Source of the DNA: Adineta steineri
Taxonomy: Eukaryota > Rotifera > Eurotatoria > Adinetida > Adinetidae
NCBI GenBank assembly: GCA_905250115.1
Contig: CAJNOI010000030.1
Location: 425,980 to 489,979, forward strand
Direction: 5' to 3'
Length of the DNA: 64,000 nt
Shown: positions 25,874 through 38,281 of the stretch, piece by piece
How the letters are laid out: each line of letters opens with the position of its first letter
Numbering within the stretch: the first letter of the stretch is position 1
Notes under the pieces: model-generated
Told to the model about the DNA's origin: nothing
The model's database searches: none
Seen by the model: the letters and a program-made list of their open reading frames with translations, nothing else
Position numbers and translations under genes: made by a program

Positions 25874-27105
25874 TTAAAATCTCACTCTTAACGGATTTTT
25901 TTTAATTTCTTTATTGAAATAGAATAATCCTTCAGTTTCAAGTCCATTGTACTTTATATTCAACAGCGTCAATGTCTATATCAAATGATATATATATGTG
26001 AGATAGATAAATAATGAAGCAGTCTTACTGTGTTATTTTTTAATACTTTTGCGAGAGACTTTGCTCCTTCATGACCAATATAATTCAAGGATAGATCCAA
26101 TGTAGTTAAATTCTATACAAAATAATATAATGAATATGAGATAAATAAATAGAGAATTAATCTTACTCGATTATATTTTAATACCTTCGCTAGATATTGT
26201 GCTCCATTGGAATCAATCTTATTTATAGAAAGATTTAGTGTAGTCAATGTCTGTAATGAATAATAGGAATATATGTCAAATAGATAGATAGATCAAGATT
26301 TAATTTTACATTGTTACGTTTTAATGCGTCAGCTATATGTACTATTCCTTCTGAACTGATTAAATTTGAGGAAATATTCAGTATGTTAAGTGTCTACATC
26401 GGAGAATATAGATATATAGGTAATTAGATAGACGAATTTACTTTATTATGTTGTAATGCAATAGCTAAATATTGTGCACCTTGATTACCGATCTGATTAT
26501 TGTACAAGTTCAGTTTAGTAAGTGACTGTATGAATTAATATAATATAGACTATTATGAAGTTAATCTTACTGTTTCATTGTACAATGCTTTGGCGAGATA
26601 TTGTACATCTGGACTGCAGATTTGTTGATAATTAATGATTAGAGAAGTAAGTGTCTATATATGACAAGACTAATATAGAAAAGATCAATAAGAAGAATAT
26701 AAGACTTACAGTATTATATTGTAATGCAGAAGCTAGATATTTAATACCGTTAGAATTAATTGTCTCAGATGATAGATCTAATTCATTGAGTGTCTATTTA
26801 AAATTATTATTGATTAAAAAAAACTGAAGATTCCATTAAATAAACATAGTTTGTATCTATTGAGTCTGATGACTATTCGAACTAATGCATAACTAATCGA
26901 ATATATATTACTGTACTTCCGCATAGAATCGAGAGATAGAATAGAAAGTTACCTGATATCGATGATATGTGTCGACAATTGCATTGACACGTTTGGAAAC
27001 ATTTCGCATTGAGAATAGAATTTGTATTACTTCAAGATGATCAAGAATATGATAAACAATTTCTACTGGTAATGTAAGAAAACATAATTTCAAATTGCTT
27101 GACAT
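25874..27105 (-). CDS. F-box protein with modular LRR (ribonuclease-inhibitor type)
   Basis: Exon 1 (26953-27105) encodes an F-box: LCFLTLPVEIVYHILDHLEV. Six exons of exactly 84 nt follow, all phase 0: 26710-26793, 26571-26654, 26442-26525, 26310-26393, 26167-26250 and 26029-26112. Each encodes one 28-residue LRR of the pattern TLTxLxLxxNxIxxxGxxxLAxALxxN. The last exon (25874-25975) encodes half a repeat and a polar end. The introns between the repeats are 45-58 nt. The repeats are of the RI/NLR-like type and would form a curved protein-binding surface, with the F-box suggesting an SCF adaptor. Intron 1 is about 160 nt, and I could not exclude an unrecognised exon there. Confidence 0.87.
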
Positions 27106-28231
27106 CGATATAATTTCTTAAGCTACAATTTTTTGGTTTACGTTTTCGTTATATGTAAATTTATGTTTGTTTCTTATCAAAATATTTCTCGAGATGGTGC
27201 AATTATATGCTTGTATAACAGAACTATTAAATGACAATTATATGATTAATAATAATATTAAATGAATATTTAGGGATAGTAGTGCTATAATTTATCTTCC
27301 ATTTTACGAAATTTTAATATCGGTCAATAGATAGTATAATTTTAAATTATATGTATAATCAATATATTGCTATTTTGCAAAGATATCGCCAGCATACGGT
27401 AGTTTTGCTATTACAGTTGATAAAAAACAACGATTGATCGATACCTGAGTAGCAAAAGCTGATTTTATTGATAAATAAAATAAGATTATCTGAGTCCTTC
27501 TTAATAAATTTGCAGCATTTTAAGCTTTAGTATTTAGATCAAATTACAATAGTTGTAAAATTCATATTTAACTTTTCAATTTCTACCATTTAAATAACAG
27601 TTTCGATCGGACTTATTCATATATGTACATGATTATATTTTAGTTAAAGAGATAAGCTGAAACTGGAACACATTACAACATTTGCTGAAATTTTAATGAA
27701 TGTTATGATAGTCAGTGTAATTGATGAAAGGCTTTATAAATATTTTAGAACATTATAACCCCTCACAGTAGAAAAGGTGGTACAAAAAAATGAATGCTTA
27801 TTCAACCATTATCTAAAAAAGTATTCTTTTTGTGATAATTTGTTAACCAATCGAAATAATGGAGAAAAACAAATATAATACTAAAATAATATATAAGTAT
27901 ACCAGACATGTTTCGCGAGCTTACGATGAATAAGAAAAAACAAAACGCATTTATTATTTACAAAGGTAAAACATAACAGTCGATGATTAGTCGTGATATA
28001 TATTTCATTTTATATTATTATTATTGCTTTACATTATTGTCTGTACAAAAATAAAATAAGTTTTTTTTATAGAACACGCAATTGCGTCTGTTGAATATAA
28101 TTACTTCATATGAATATCATTTCAATCTAAACTGATAATATATTTTGACTATTGTAATCTCATGATTTTGATTTAATTGATATTATTTTTTTTTATTTTA
28201 ATGCAATAGAATTCTTTTACGCGCTTGTCAA
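27106..28231. other. Intergenic region
   Basis: About 1.1 kb of AT-rich sequence between divergent genes. Nothing recognised on either strand. Confidence 0.5.
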
Positions 28232-28729
28232 ATGAATTATTTCCATTTTCTTTATTTTTTTTGTCTTACAACTCGAATGAATCCGTTCGTTTTGTCACGA
28301 AATATTTTCAATAATTATTGTTCAGAATATACCAATCTTAATTCATCTTCTTCTTTAACTAATAATAATAATTATAATGATCAATTAACGAGAACTATTA
28401 ACTACCCTTCGAAGTATCCAGTTCAAAAGACTTATTGCAGAAATGAAAACTATAATAAAGCAGTAGATATATTAAATCAACGATATGAATATTTTTTAAA
28501 AACACTTGATCGTTTACAAATATCGCTTAAACAGTCAACAGAAAATCATAATATAAATTCAATCAGCAATAGGAATATAGATACTTTAACAGTATCATCA
28601 ATTTCAAGTAAACGAAGCAATAAAAAACATTTGTATAAAATGAGTAAGCGACGAATGCCTAAAGTACTTATTACAGTTTCATGTGCTGAACATCGTACAC
28701 ATCAACAACCCAATATCAAAATGTACTAA
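28232..28729 (+). CDS. Unrecognised protein, Asn/Ser-rich with a coiled-coil-like centre
   Basis: Open frame of 165 codons; the second Met at 28277 (MNPFVLSRN) is an equally good start. It has an Asn/Ser-rich N-terminus, a helical stretch (about AVDILNQRYEYFLKTLDRLQ) that could form a coiled coil, and a basic segment (KMSKRRMPKV). I recognise no domain. Downstream bases to about 28840 contain a further open stretch (KYHPITVSELDDLEIE) that might be another exon, but simple GT-AG joins did not give a consistent phase. It could be a small structural protein or a gene fragment. Confidence 0.45.
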   Translation: MNYFHFLYFFCLTTRMNPFVLSRNIFNNYCSEYTNLNSSSSLTNNNNYNDQLTRTINYPSKYPVQKTYCRNENYNKAVDILNQRYEYFLKTLDRLQISLKQSTENHNINSISNRNIDTLTVSSISSKRSNKKHLYKMSKRRMPKVLITVSCAEHRTHQQPNIKMY

Positions 28730-30889
28730 TAAATATATGATATTTTCTTCAAATACAACAGTGACGGTATGCACTTATCAAGTATCATCCTATTACAGTT
28801 TCTGAATTAGATGATTTAGAAATCGAAAGTTTATTGTAGAAGTGTAGAGTTGTTCTTTCTCAATATCGATGATCTCGTCTTCTCCTATTCTAAGAACATT
28901 ATGAAAATATAATTAATTTGAATCTAAAAGTTCTATTTGTTATTCTTTTATTTTTCAGTAGAAATAAAGCATTGTTTGTGTTTGGAGCACCAAGAATAAT
29001 TCATTTATTATTTAATATAAGAAAAATCTATCTGTTCATATCTACTTAGAACTCTATGAAATGTCGATGATAGTAATGAGTATTATTCATTGTCGACATC
29101 AAGTTCATAGTATAGACGTGTTTTTGAATGATAAATCGTATTCCAATTTCAAAAGTGGTTTTGTGAGAGAAAAGTACTTTTGAATAGTTATCTATTTCCT
29201 TATACATCGTGTCTACATTGATGAGATTGAGAGTAAATAATGTTAGGTAAAGACTGACTCTGCTTATTTTATCTGAACAGAATCTTTGAATGTTAATACC
29301 AATGTACAGACGGCTCTCTATTGAAGTAAAATTTTAGAACAAAAATCAATTGAAATTTGTTTTTTTTATTTTGATTAATATACTCTAACCGGAATAATGT
29401 TGAAAACAAAAATGAAAAATTCTTATTTTCTCTAATCAATAAACACGAGTAGAAGACCAATGACAACAGGTTTCTATTTCTGCCAATTGACTTATTAATT
29501 AATAAACAGACTATTTAAGAATATTAATCGGTGTGAGAATGACTGGGAAATTTAAATCTCATATACGAAACTTGCGAAAGCATTTATTTTATATTCAGTG
29601 ATATTAAACCTAACTCTTGATTCTTCTGTGATATTTAATCATTTCTATAAAAACTATTTACTAAAACAATTCTACAGAAACTAGATAGATAGTAATACTG
29701 TTCAAGCATTGTTTGAAGTTTCTAAAATGATCTCGACATTCAAAATTGATTGTCGTGTATTAAATATGAAAAGGAATCATTTATTTGCTTTACTTTTTCT
29801 TACAACTTCATATGTATTTTCGCCAACTATAATAACACAGGATTATTGTAAAATGTATGTGACAAATTAACGTAATATCATAGTCTAAACCCCTCTATAT
29901 AGTTACCAAAAGCTATTTTTATACATATGTAATTACATAATTGCAACAGCAAATTTTCTATAAGTATGTTCGCGAAAATCTTATTAGCAAAATTCGAGAA
30001 TTCGAAAAACATTAGTCCACTTTTTTATCCATCAAATGGATATCAATAAAAATAAAAAAAGAAGAAAGTAAATAGTTTTTTCAAATATATCATAAGAAAT
30101 ATACGTGATATTTAAGATACTTTAAAAACAAAAATATGTATCTTGTCAACATAGAAAGGTACAAAGAAAAGAAAAGACAGTATCAATGATAAACAATGTA
30201 GTCCTTCAATCGAATGTGTTTTGTTCGTTTTTACGAAAAATGTAACTAAATTTATTTAAAAATATGTATTAAGTTTTACAAAAATGAATTCAATTTGAAA
30301 AAAATAAGCACTCGATCATCTAATAACATAACCATTCAGTTAACTTGAACATGATTATTTATGAATATCTGCATACATTTTTTACAATAAAACGAATAAC
30401 CATCTTTTTGAAGATGATACATGCGAAGACAGTGTATTCATTCTTAATCCACCTACTCATATTCATACCTATATCGTTAAAATTGACTTCTTACGATAAT
30501 AAAAAGCTTGTATGATTCATTTTCATTCTTATCTATAATAAAATATTGACTGATATCTTGATTTTTTAAACTGTTTCTATACAAAAGATATTCAAATATT
30601 ATAAAAGTAACCTATATTTAAGTAAAATCTTATCACAACAAGATATTTACTCATCTACTTTTTTATGGTCGACTATATTCCAATCATTAGGATGTCAATC
30701 GATCGGTAACTTGTATGAAAAGTAAAGACGTGGGAAGAAATAGGTGTATTGTTACGCTTGATCGCACAATGCATGTTACTTATGAGAATAAAAAAAAGTA
30801 ATAGAGGGAAAGAAAATTATATTGCTCACTCTACCTTATTTTATTATCCGATAGATACCGAAAGAAACAACATCACCATCGAAAACAAT
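28730..30889. other. Long AT-rich intergenic region
   Basis: Mostly featureless. It contains a low-confidence small secreted-peptide candidate (29727-29963). From about 30600 it holds the LITAF-copy-1 leader, whose sequence is repeated near 33280. Confidence 0.5.
29727..29963 (+). CDS. Possible small secreted peptide (two exons)
   Basis: Two in-frame ATGs (29727, 29766). From the second, the frame encodes a signal-peptide-like start MKRNHLFALLFLTTSYVFS, then a short tail containing a Cys. It stops at 29870 if unspliced. A 48-nt GT-AG intron (29855-29902), the usual size here, would extend it to a stop at 29961-29963. I recognise no family, and chance hydrophobic frames are common in AT-rich DNA. 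Confidence 0.22.
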
Positions 30890-32467
30890 ATGACAGACTC
30901 AAAATACGAAAAACTCATCGAATATCCTCTTCGTGATATTGTTGAAGTGCCATCAAGCTATGGTAAGAATTAATTTTACTAAACTTTGTATATTCATTAT
31001 TTATCTGTTTACAAATATTACAAAAAATATTAGCTATCACATGATATCGATATACAGCTGGTGATGACTGATTTGTTTTTTCTTGAAGATATCATGATAG
31101 TATAAAACATAAAGTCAATCGAAATATTTTTCACTGATAAAGATGAGATTATTAACCATTTATAGTGAATAAGAAAGATTGGTTGATAATTATCAGAATT
31201 AGCACTTTCGAAAACATTAAGATTGTTTGAATCATAAACAAATTAAAATAAAATATTAAAAATACTGAAAAGGAAGCATTCTCTTAAGACTTTTTCTTTG
31301 AGGTATCGAATTTTCCAAAGTAGTTTTCATTCAAATGCTGCCGAAGAATTTATCGAATATCTTGTAGTTCTTAATAAAACCGAAAAAATTTGTTTTTTGT
31401 AATCATTTTCATACTTCATATGATTCAAATAATTTGAATATTTAGAAAGACTTCGTTGCCAACTTTTTATCAACATAACTACTGTATAGCCCTAACGATG
31501 ACGCTTTTCGCAAAAAATCTTCTTTAAAAAAAATAACTACTCTTTATTTGACAATTACATTCGATGGGCTTTAAAGAGAACTGATAAACTACACAACTCT
31601 TCGAAAGGTCTTCTTCTTAGATATAGATAGATGATTAGAAAGCATTCAGAGTACCATATTATTATATAATTAATTGCTTTCTTAAAGGTTTAGTAATGCA
31701 TTACGAACTTTGAACTAAATTGAGTACTGATAAAGGCCAATCTTTTTGGTGGTTCTGTTCATGAACTTGATTTATAGATATTCTTCCTAAACTATTTCTT
31801 TCCAGAGAATTAAAACAATTACATTTTCAAAGATTTAACTTTACAAAATATTAATATTTCAACAATTTGTAACAAAAACTGTCAAGCTTCTTTTTTGTAT
31901 TCGAACAAAAACTGAAGTCAAAATTAAGAAAAGAATATAACTGTAAAATCATAAATTTATCTAAATATTGTCTCTTTATATATATAAAGTACGATACATA
32001 GAGTGTCTACATAATTCGAATAAGATAGGCAACAATTTTTCTGTTTATAGTATTTATATCTCTGAAGTTTTTGTTAATCTTCTATATTGAATATTTAGGT
32101 GCTGTTAAATCGGATTCTTCAACATCGGGTCAACAAAAAGAACTAAAACAAACTATATTGATTAGTGCTTTACAGGAATTTCAACATATTCCTATTGAAT
32201 GTAGATGTTCGAACTGTCAACAACGTATTGTAACACGTATAGAAAAGAAAAATGGTGCATTGACATGGCTCACCTGTGCAGGTGCCATATTTCTTGGATG
32301 TTGGGCTGGATGCTGTTTAATTCCATTTTGTGTCAAATATCTTAAGGTACGATCAAAATTTTCTTTATATATATATCTTTCTTATTTATTCTGATTAAAC
32401 TACATAGAATACAATACATTATTGTCCGAATTGTGGAAAAATGTTGGCAGAAGCTAAACGAATCTAA
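30890..32467 (+). CDS. LITAF-domain protein, copy 1
   Basis: Three exons: 30890 to about 30962, about 32099-32345, and about 32408-32467. The ATG at 30890 starts MTDSKYEKLIEYPLRD. The LITAF zinc-binding domain has CSNCQQRI in the N-terminal knuckle, a hydrophobic Cys/Gly-rich membrane-dipping stretch (AGAIFLGCWAGCCLIPFCV) and CPNCGKMLAEAKRI in the C-terminal knuckle after a 60-nt intron. LITAF/SIMPLE proteins are monotopic proteins of late endosomes. The long first intron (1.1 kb) is unlike copy 2's. Its 5' leader and 3' region are nearly repeated at copy 2. Confidence 0.93.
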
Positions 32468-33533
32468 TATGAATATAAACATGGTTACGGTGATTGATTT
32501 TGATTTGATGTCTAATTACCAAAGACACTATGATTTTCTTTTTTTGCTATTATTTCTCTCTCTCTCTCTTGTGCTATTGTCGTTAGTCTCTTTATTATAT
32601 ATGTTTGTTTTTTTTATTTCTCAATCTTAGAATATGAAAGTCAACATCTTTCTCATGTCTTGTTCATACATATACTACTACTACTAGAATCAACTAATAC
32701 TCTTAGTTTTCTCTTACCAATTAAGCTTTCAATAACAATATAACATTTATTTATTTATTCTTTTAATACTTTTCTCTTTCTAAATATCAATAATATTAAA
32801 ATAATTACAAGAGAGAAAAGCTATGAATGATATATATATGTGATTGTAATAAGTTTTAGACTTTGATACGTACCGATCAATGACGTAAACATATAAAATC
32901 GATTTTTTGAAGAACTTTGGTATAATTTAGATTTTCACGTCTTTTTTCTAAGACTGTGAAGGAGTCATCATAACTATTTCATTACTATCAGAACATGTTA
33001 ACTAAGATTTGTCAACGATTAGAAATTGTTCCTACAATTCATTCGAATTAATTTGTGATAGTAAATTTACATCATGTAATAATGTTGATGTTACAAAAAG
33101 ATATACATTACAAAACTACTGATACTGACAGATTAATTTGTCATTATATAAATTTTGTATATTATCTTGATAAAGCTGAAAAATTCAATCGTTCTTTATT
33201 GTTATGACTTGCTAAGAAGATTTTTATCAATTCTGATAATAATCAGTTTTATTTGATCTATTTTTGAGTGAAATCTTATTATAACAAATATTTATTTATC
33301 TACTTTTTTATGGTCGATTATATTCCAGTCATTAGGATGTCAATCGATCAGTAACTTGTATGAAAAGTAAAGACGTGGGAAGAAATAGGTGTATTGTTAC
33401 GCTTCATCGCACAATGCATGTTACCTATTAGAATGTAGAAGAAGCAAGAGAGGAAAAAAATCACATTGCTCACTCTACCTTATTTTATTATCCGATAGAT
33501 ACCGAAAGAAACAACATCAAGATCGAAAACAAT
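32468..33533. other. Spacer between LITAF copies, holding copy-1 3' region and copy-2 5' region
   Basis: Bases about 32565-32865 are a close match to 34850-35150, and about 33285-33533 matches about 30640-30890. The middle (about 32900-33270) is unique AT-rich sequence with no gene. Confidence 0.8.
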
Positions 33534-34704
33534 ATGGCAGACACAAAAGAAAATGAAGCGGCAGCTAGTCATACTCTTCTCGAGATGAATGAAGCAACAA
33601 CAACTGGACAACCACCCAAATATGGTAAGAAGTGAGGTTTCATATCGATCTATCTTAACTATGACGTTATATTAATTGAGTATAAACAAATATTAAAGAA
33701 ATAGCAACTAGTAACTAGCATAAAATCTGTACTTTTTTGAGAAATATCTTGTCAATATAGAATAATATGGCAAATCAGTTGAAATATATTAAAATACAAA
33801 ACGTACGATGAGTAATCACAAGAATCGAATATAAACATTTTTGATTCTTAAATTTCAAAAATAACTACTAATGTAATCGGTGAATCCTATCACAAATGAC
33901 ACTTCGTATAATATTATTTTGTAGAATAGATGTCATTCTGTTAACAAAATAACATCTACTGATATGGGTATATTTCTAAAATAAATGGAATACTAAATTA
34001 TAAAAAATCTTCATAAGATCTTTTTGACAGTTAAGTTGTTATGAATACTTCAGTTATATGAGACATGTAGATATAAGTTGAATCAATAAATACCTGTCAA
34101 AATTGTTAATAAGCGACTGTTTTCATGTTTCGTTATACACTATACATGTAGAAAATTTTAAACCGAAAAGTGCATTGACACAAAATATTTTGTGAAGTTC
34201 AGAATAATTACTTTAGATTTGTAAATTTATATAGTTTAATCTTTTCAATTTAAACAGATTATCTCAGCAGAGTTTGTATTGATGAATTTTGGATAATTGT
34301 TATAAAATTTGAAAATCTTTTTATTAATTTTTTGTATTAAATACTTAGGTGCGTTTGAATCAGAAACACCAGCATCGGTTGCAAATCAATCATCAGAAAC
34401 TATAGTTGTTAGTGTTCCAGAACTATTCGGTCATGATCCTATGGAATGTTTATGTTGGAATTGTCATACACGTATCGTAACTCGTGTAGGAAAAAAAATT
34501 GGTTATTTACCATGGATCGCCTGTATGGCTCTTGTAACTCTTTGCTGTTGGTGTGGATGTTGTTTAGTTCCTTTTTGTGTCAAAGATCTCAAGGTAGAAT
34601 TAAACTTTTTCTTTATATATTTTTCTCTAATTTGTTTTATTTAGGATACAAATCATTATTGCCCGAAATGTGAAACACTATTGGCACGCAAGGAACGAAT
34701 ATAA
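33534..34704 (+). CDS. LITAF-domain protein, copy 2
   Basis: Three exons with the same phases as copy 1: 33534 to about 33624, about 34350-34593, about 34645-34704. It starts MADTKENEAAASHTLLEM. The LITAF domain has CWNCHTRI, a membrane-dipping stretch (LVTLCCWCGCCLVPFCV) and CPKCETLLARKERI. Within the domain it is only a little over half identical to copy 1, and the N-terminal segments hardly align. Yet the 5' leader and 3' flank are nearly the same as copy 1's. Like other LITAF proteins it probably acts on endosomal membranes. Confidence 0.93.
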
Positions 34705-35934
34705 TACACATATTAATAATGAAACGTTGACTGACATATTCCATATCTTATCAATATAAAAATCAATATATGGATTTTTGTTCTTTGCAAATTCTTAAAA
34801 TAAATGGCATTGTTATGCTCTATTATTTCTCATCTACTTTTCTTTCTCTTGTGCTATTGTCGTTAGTCTCTTTATTATATATGTTTGTTTGTTTTTTATT
34901 TCTCAATCTTAGAATATGAAAGTCAATATCTTTCCTCTGTCTTGTTCATACATATACTACTACTACTAGAATCAACTAATACTCTTAGTTTTCTCTTACC
35001 AATTAAGCTTTCAATAACAATATAACATTTATTTATTCTTTTTATACTTTTCTCTTTTTAAATATCAATAATATTAAAATAATTACAAGAGAGAAAAGCT
35101 ATGAATGATATGTATATGTGATTATAATAAGCTTTAGACTTTGATATGCATCTATCATTGATCCAGTCATATAAACCTATTATTGATCTTTAAGACTCTT
35201 TTTTCATATCATATATATACCCATTTTTCCTAATTTTATGGTTCAAAAGCAGTTAATTATATTTTAATGTATTATTACGTAAACAGTTATGAACATGTAG
35301 TTTGAAATTCAGTTTATTAGCTCGATCAGTATTGATGTATGATGGAATCGAATAGTACACATCTCACCGATTCATCTGTTGCTATAAAAATAGTATTGAT
35401 AGAAAAACAACAATTTAATAGCGAATATTTATCTCGATAGTATTATTCTTAAGAATAAATTTCAATTAAAATAAAAGACTATTATAAAAATCTGAGATAG
35501 TTTTAGAAATTACAGTAACATCAAGTTAGTTATCGAAAATATCACATATCACTCTTGCAAAGCCATAAATTAGAGTTGTTTCAGAAATTTCTTGTAGGAA
35601 TACGATTAAATATTGTTCTTCTATTATGTTCTACTACTCTTTATATGTATGTCACCTAATACAAATCATTATTTAAACGGATACTACTGCCATCTATACT
35701 TGAATTCCATTTATTTATTAAATATTATGAGTCTATCGAAATACATAATTCAATAAAAATCTTATTTTTTTAATAAATAAAAATTCCATTTTTTGCATAA
35801 TGATAATACGAAGAAACATCATCAATTAAAAATGAAACGTATTATGAATCATACGTTATGTCCCAATTTCTTATGCAAGATCAAGATGTTTCAACTAAGA
35901 ATAATTTCACAAGATTACTTTACTTTATTTCATC
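34705..35934. other. Intergenic: copy-2 3' region and DHPS upstream
   Basis: The first 450 bases carry the 3' region shared with LITAF copy 1, including a (TAC)n-like ACTACTACTACTAGAATC. The remainder is AT-rich, and no gene is recognised. Confidence 0.55.
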
Positions 35935-37239
<1,305 letters not shown>

Positions 37240-37318
37240 ATGCAAAAAAACAATTTTCGTTAATATAATATAAAAAGAAGAAATTGAAGTTTTTGTTTTG
37301 TTCTAGATATATAAAAAT

Positions 37319-37846
37319 ATGTATTCGATACGTTCTCATAATTCAGAAAATCTTGAACTTGACTTACCAACTACAATGTATCGCGTACAACCGGTGATAC
37401 AACAGACACAAATAGGTAAATCAACGAATGAATCAACATTAAAAGATATTGAAAATCGACAAGATGTTTTACTTGAAAAACTTAATTATTTAAATACTCA
37501 ATTAACACTTTATCAAAATCATAAAATAAATTCAATACCTGTTCGTGAAGAATTAGTTGTTCATCTATCAGCTAAACAACCATCGAAAAATATACTTAAT
37601 CTTATTGAACAATTTCGTGACAAATTATCTATTCGAACATTTTATCATTCATCCGTACGTGATGCATCATTGAAAAATCAAGCTCAAAATTTATCTTCAA
37701 CAAATCATTCAAATACAAATCGAGCATTAACAATTATTTGGGCTGATAGTGAAGATCTACCTTTTATGTTTCATTCACATATGAAAATAAACGATGAAAA
37801 ATTAATTATGAATACACTTTCTGATCAATTAACAAACAAAAATTGA
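37319..37846 (+). CDS. Short AIMP2-like protein, no GST C-terminal domain seen
   Basis: A 175-residue single-exon frame. The N-terminus LELDLPTTMYRVQPV followed by a leucine-zipper-like helix (ENRQDVLLEKLNYLNTQL) resembles AIMP2/p38, scaffold of the multi-tRNA-synthetase complex. It then aligns loosely with AIMP2's thioredoxin-like part (HSSVRD, ALTIIW). The frame stops there, and no GST C-terminal helical domain is found downstream before ADSL. Vertebrate AIMP2 is about 320 residues. An acceptor-like TTTTGTTCTAG ends 12 bases before the ATG. It could be a reduced orthologue; the alternative is an unrelated coiled-coil protein. Confidence 0.65.
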   Translation: MYSIRSHNSENLELDLPTTMYRVQPVIQQTQIGKSTNESTLKDIENRQDVLLEKLNYLNTQLTLYQNHKINSIPVREELVVHLSAKQPSKNILNLIEQFRDKLSIRTFYHSSVRDASLKNQAQNLSSTNHSNTNRALTIIWADSEDLPFMFHSHMKINDEKLIMNTLSDQLTNKN

Positions 37847-38281
37847 TCATAGTACTTTTTTTACTAACAAAATAAAAAAAAGAATGTATCTCTTCATGTT
37901 TTTCTTTGTTCTATTCTTGATAAATATTCGTTCGTTGGTTTCTTTTAAGTAGTTTTATTATCGAAACGACACGAAGAAGAAAAAAGAGAAAGAAAAAAAA
38001 ACACAAAAATAAACTCATTTTCATATGTAAGATGCGAAACCATGCACGTACATGTATAGTGTCTGATTCTGTAAACTCTGACATTGCATTAAGACGACGA
38101 TGTGTGAGGAAAATATTTGAGATTATATAGATAACTATGTACTGTATTTGAAAGAGGTTATTGTCTATCCTCTTTATACAATATCATGAGAGGTCAGATA
38201 TTCGAAAAAGAAAATTATTTATTTTAGTAGAACAATTTTTTTCCCTTTTGTGAAAGACCTTTTTTGTTTTTTTTTCTTCAG
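37847..38281. other. Spacer before ADSL with polypyrimidine acceptor at the ATG
   Basis: 435 bases, including a purine-rich tract (about 37972-38000). The spacer ends with TTTTTTTTTTCTTCAG directly abutting the ADSL ATG, a splice-acceptor-like signal. No gene is seen. Confidence 0.5.
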
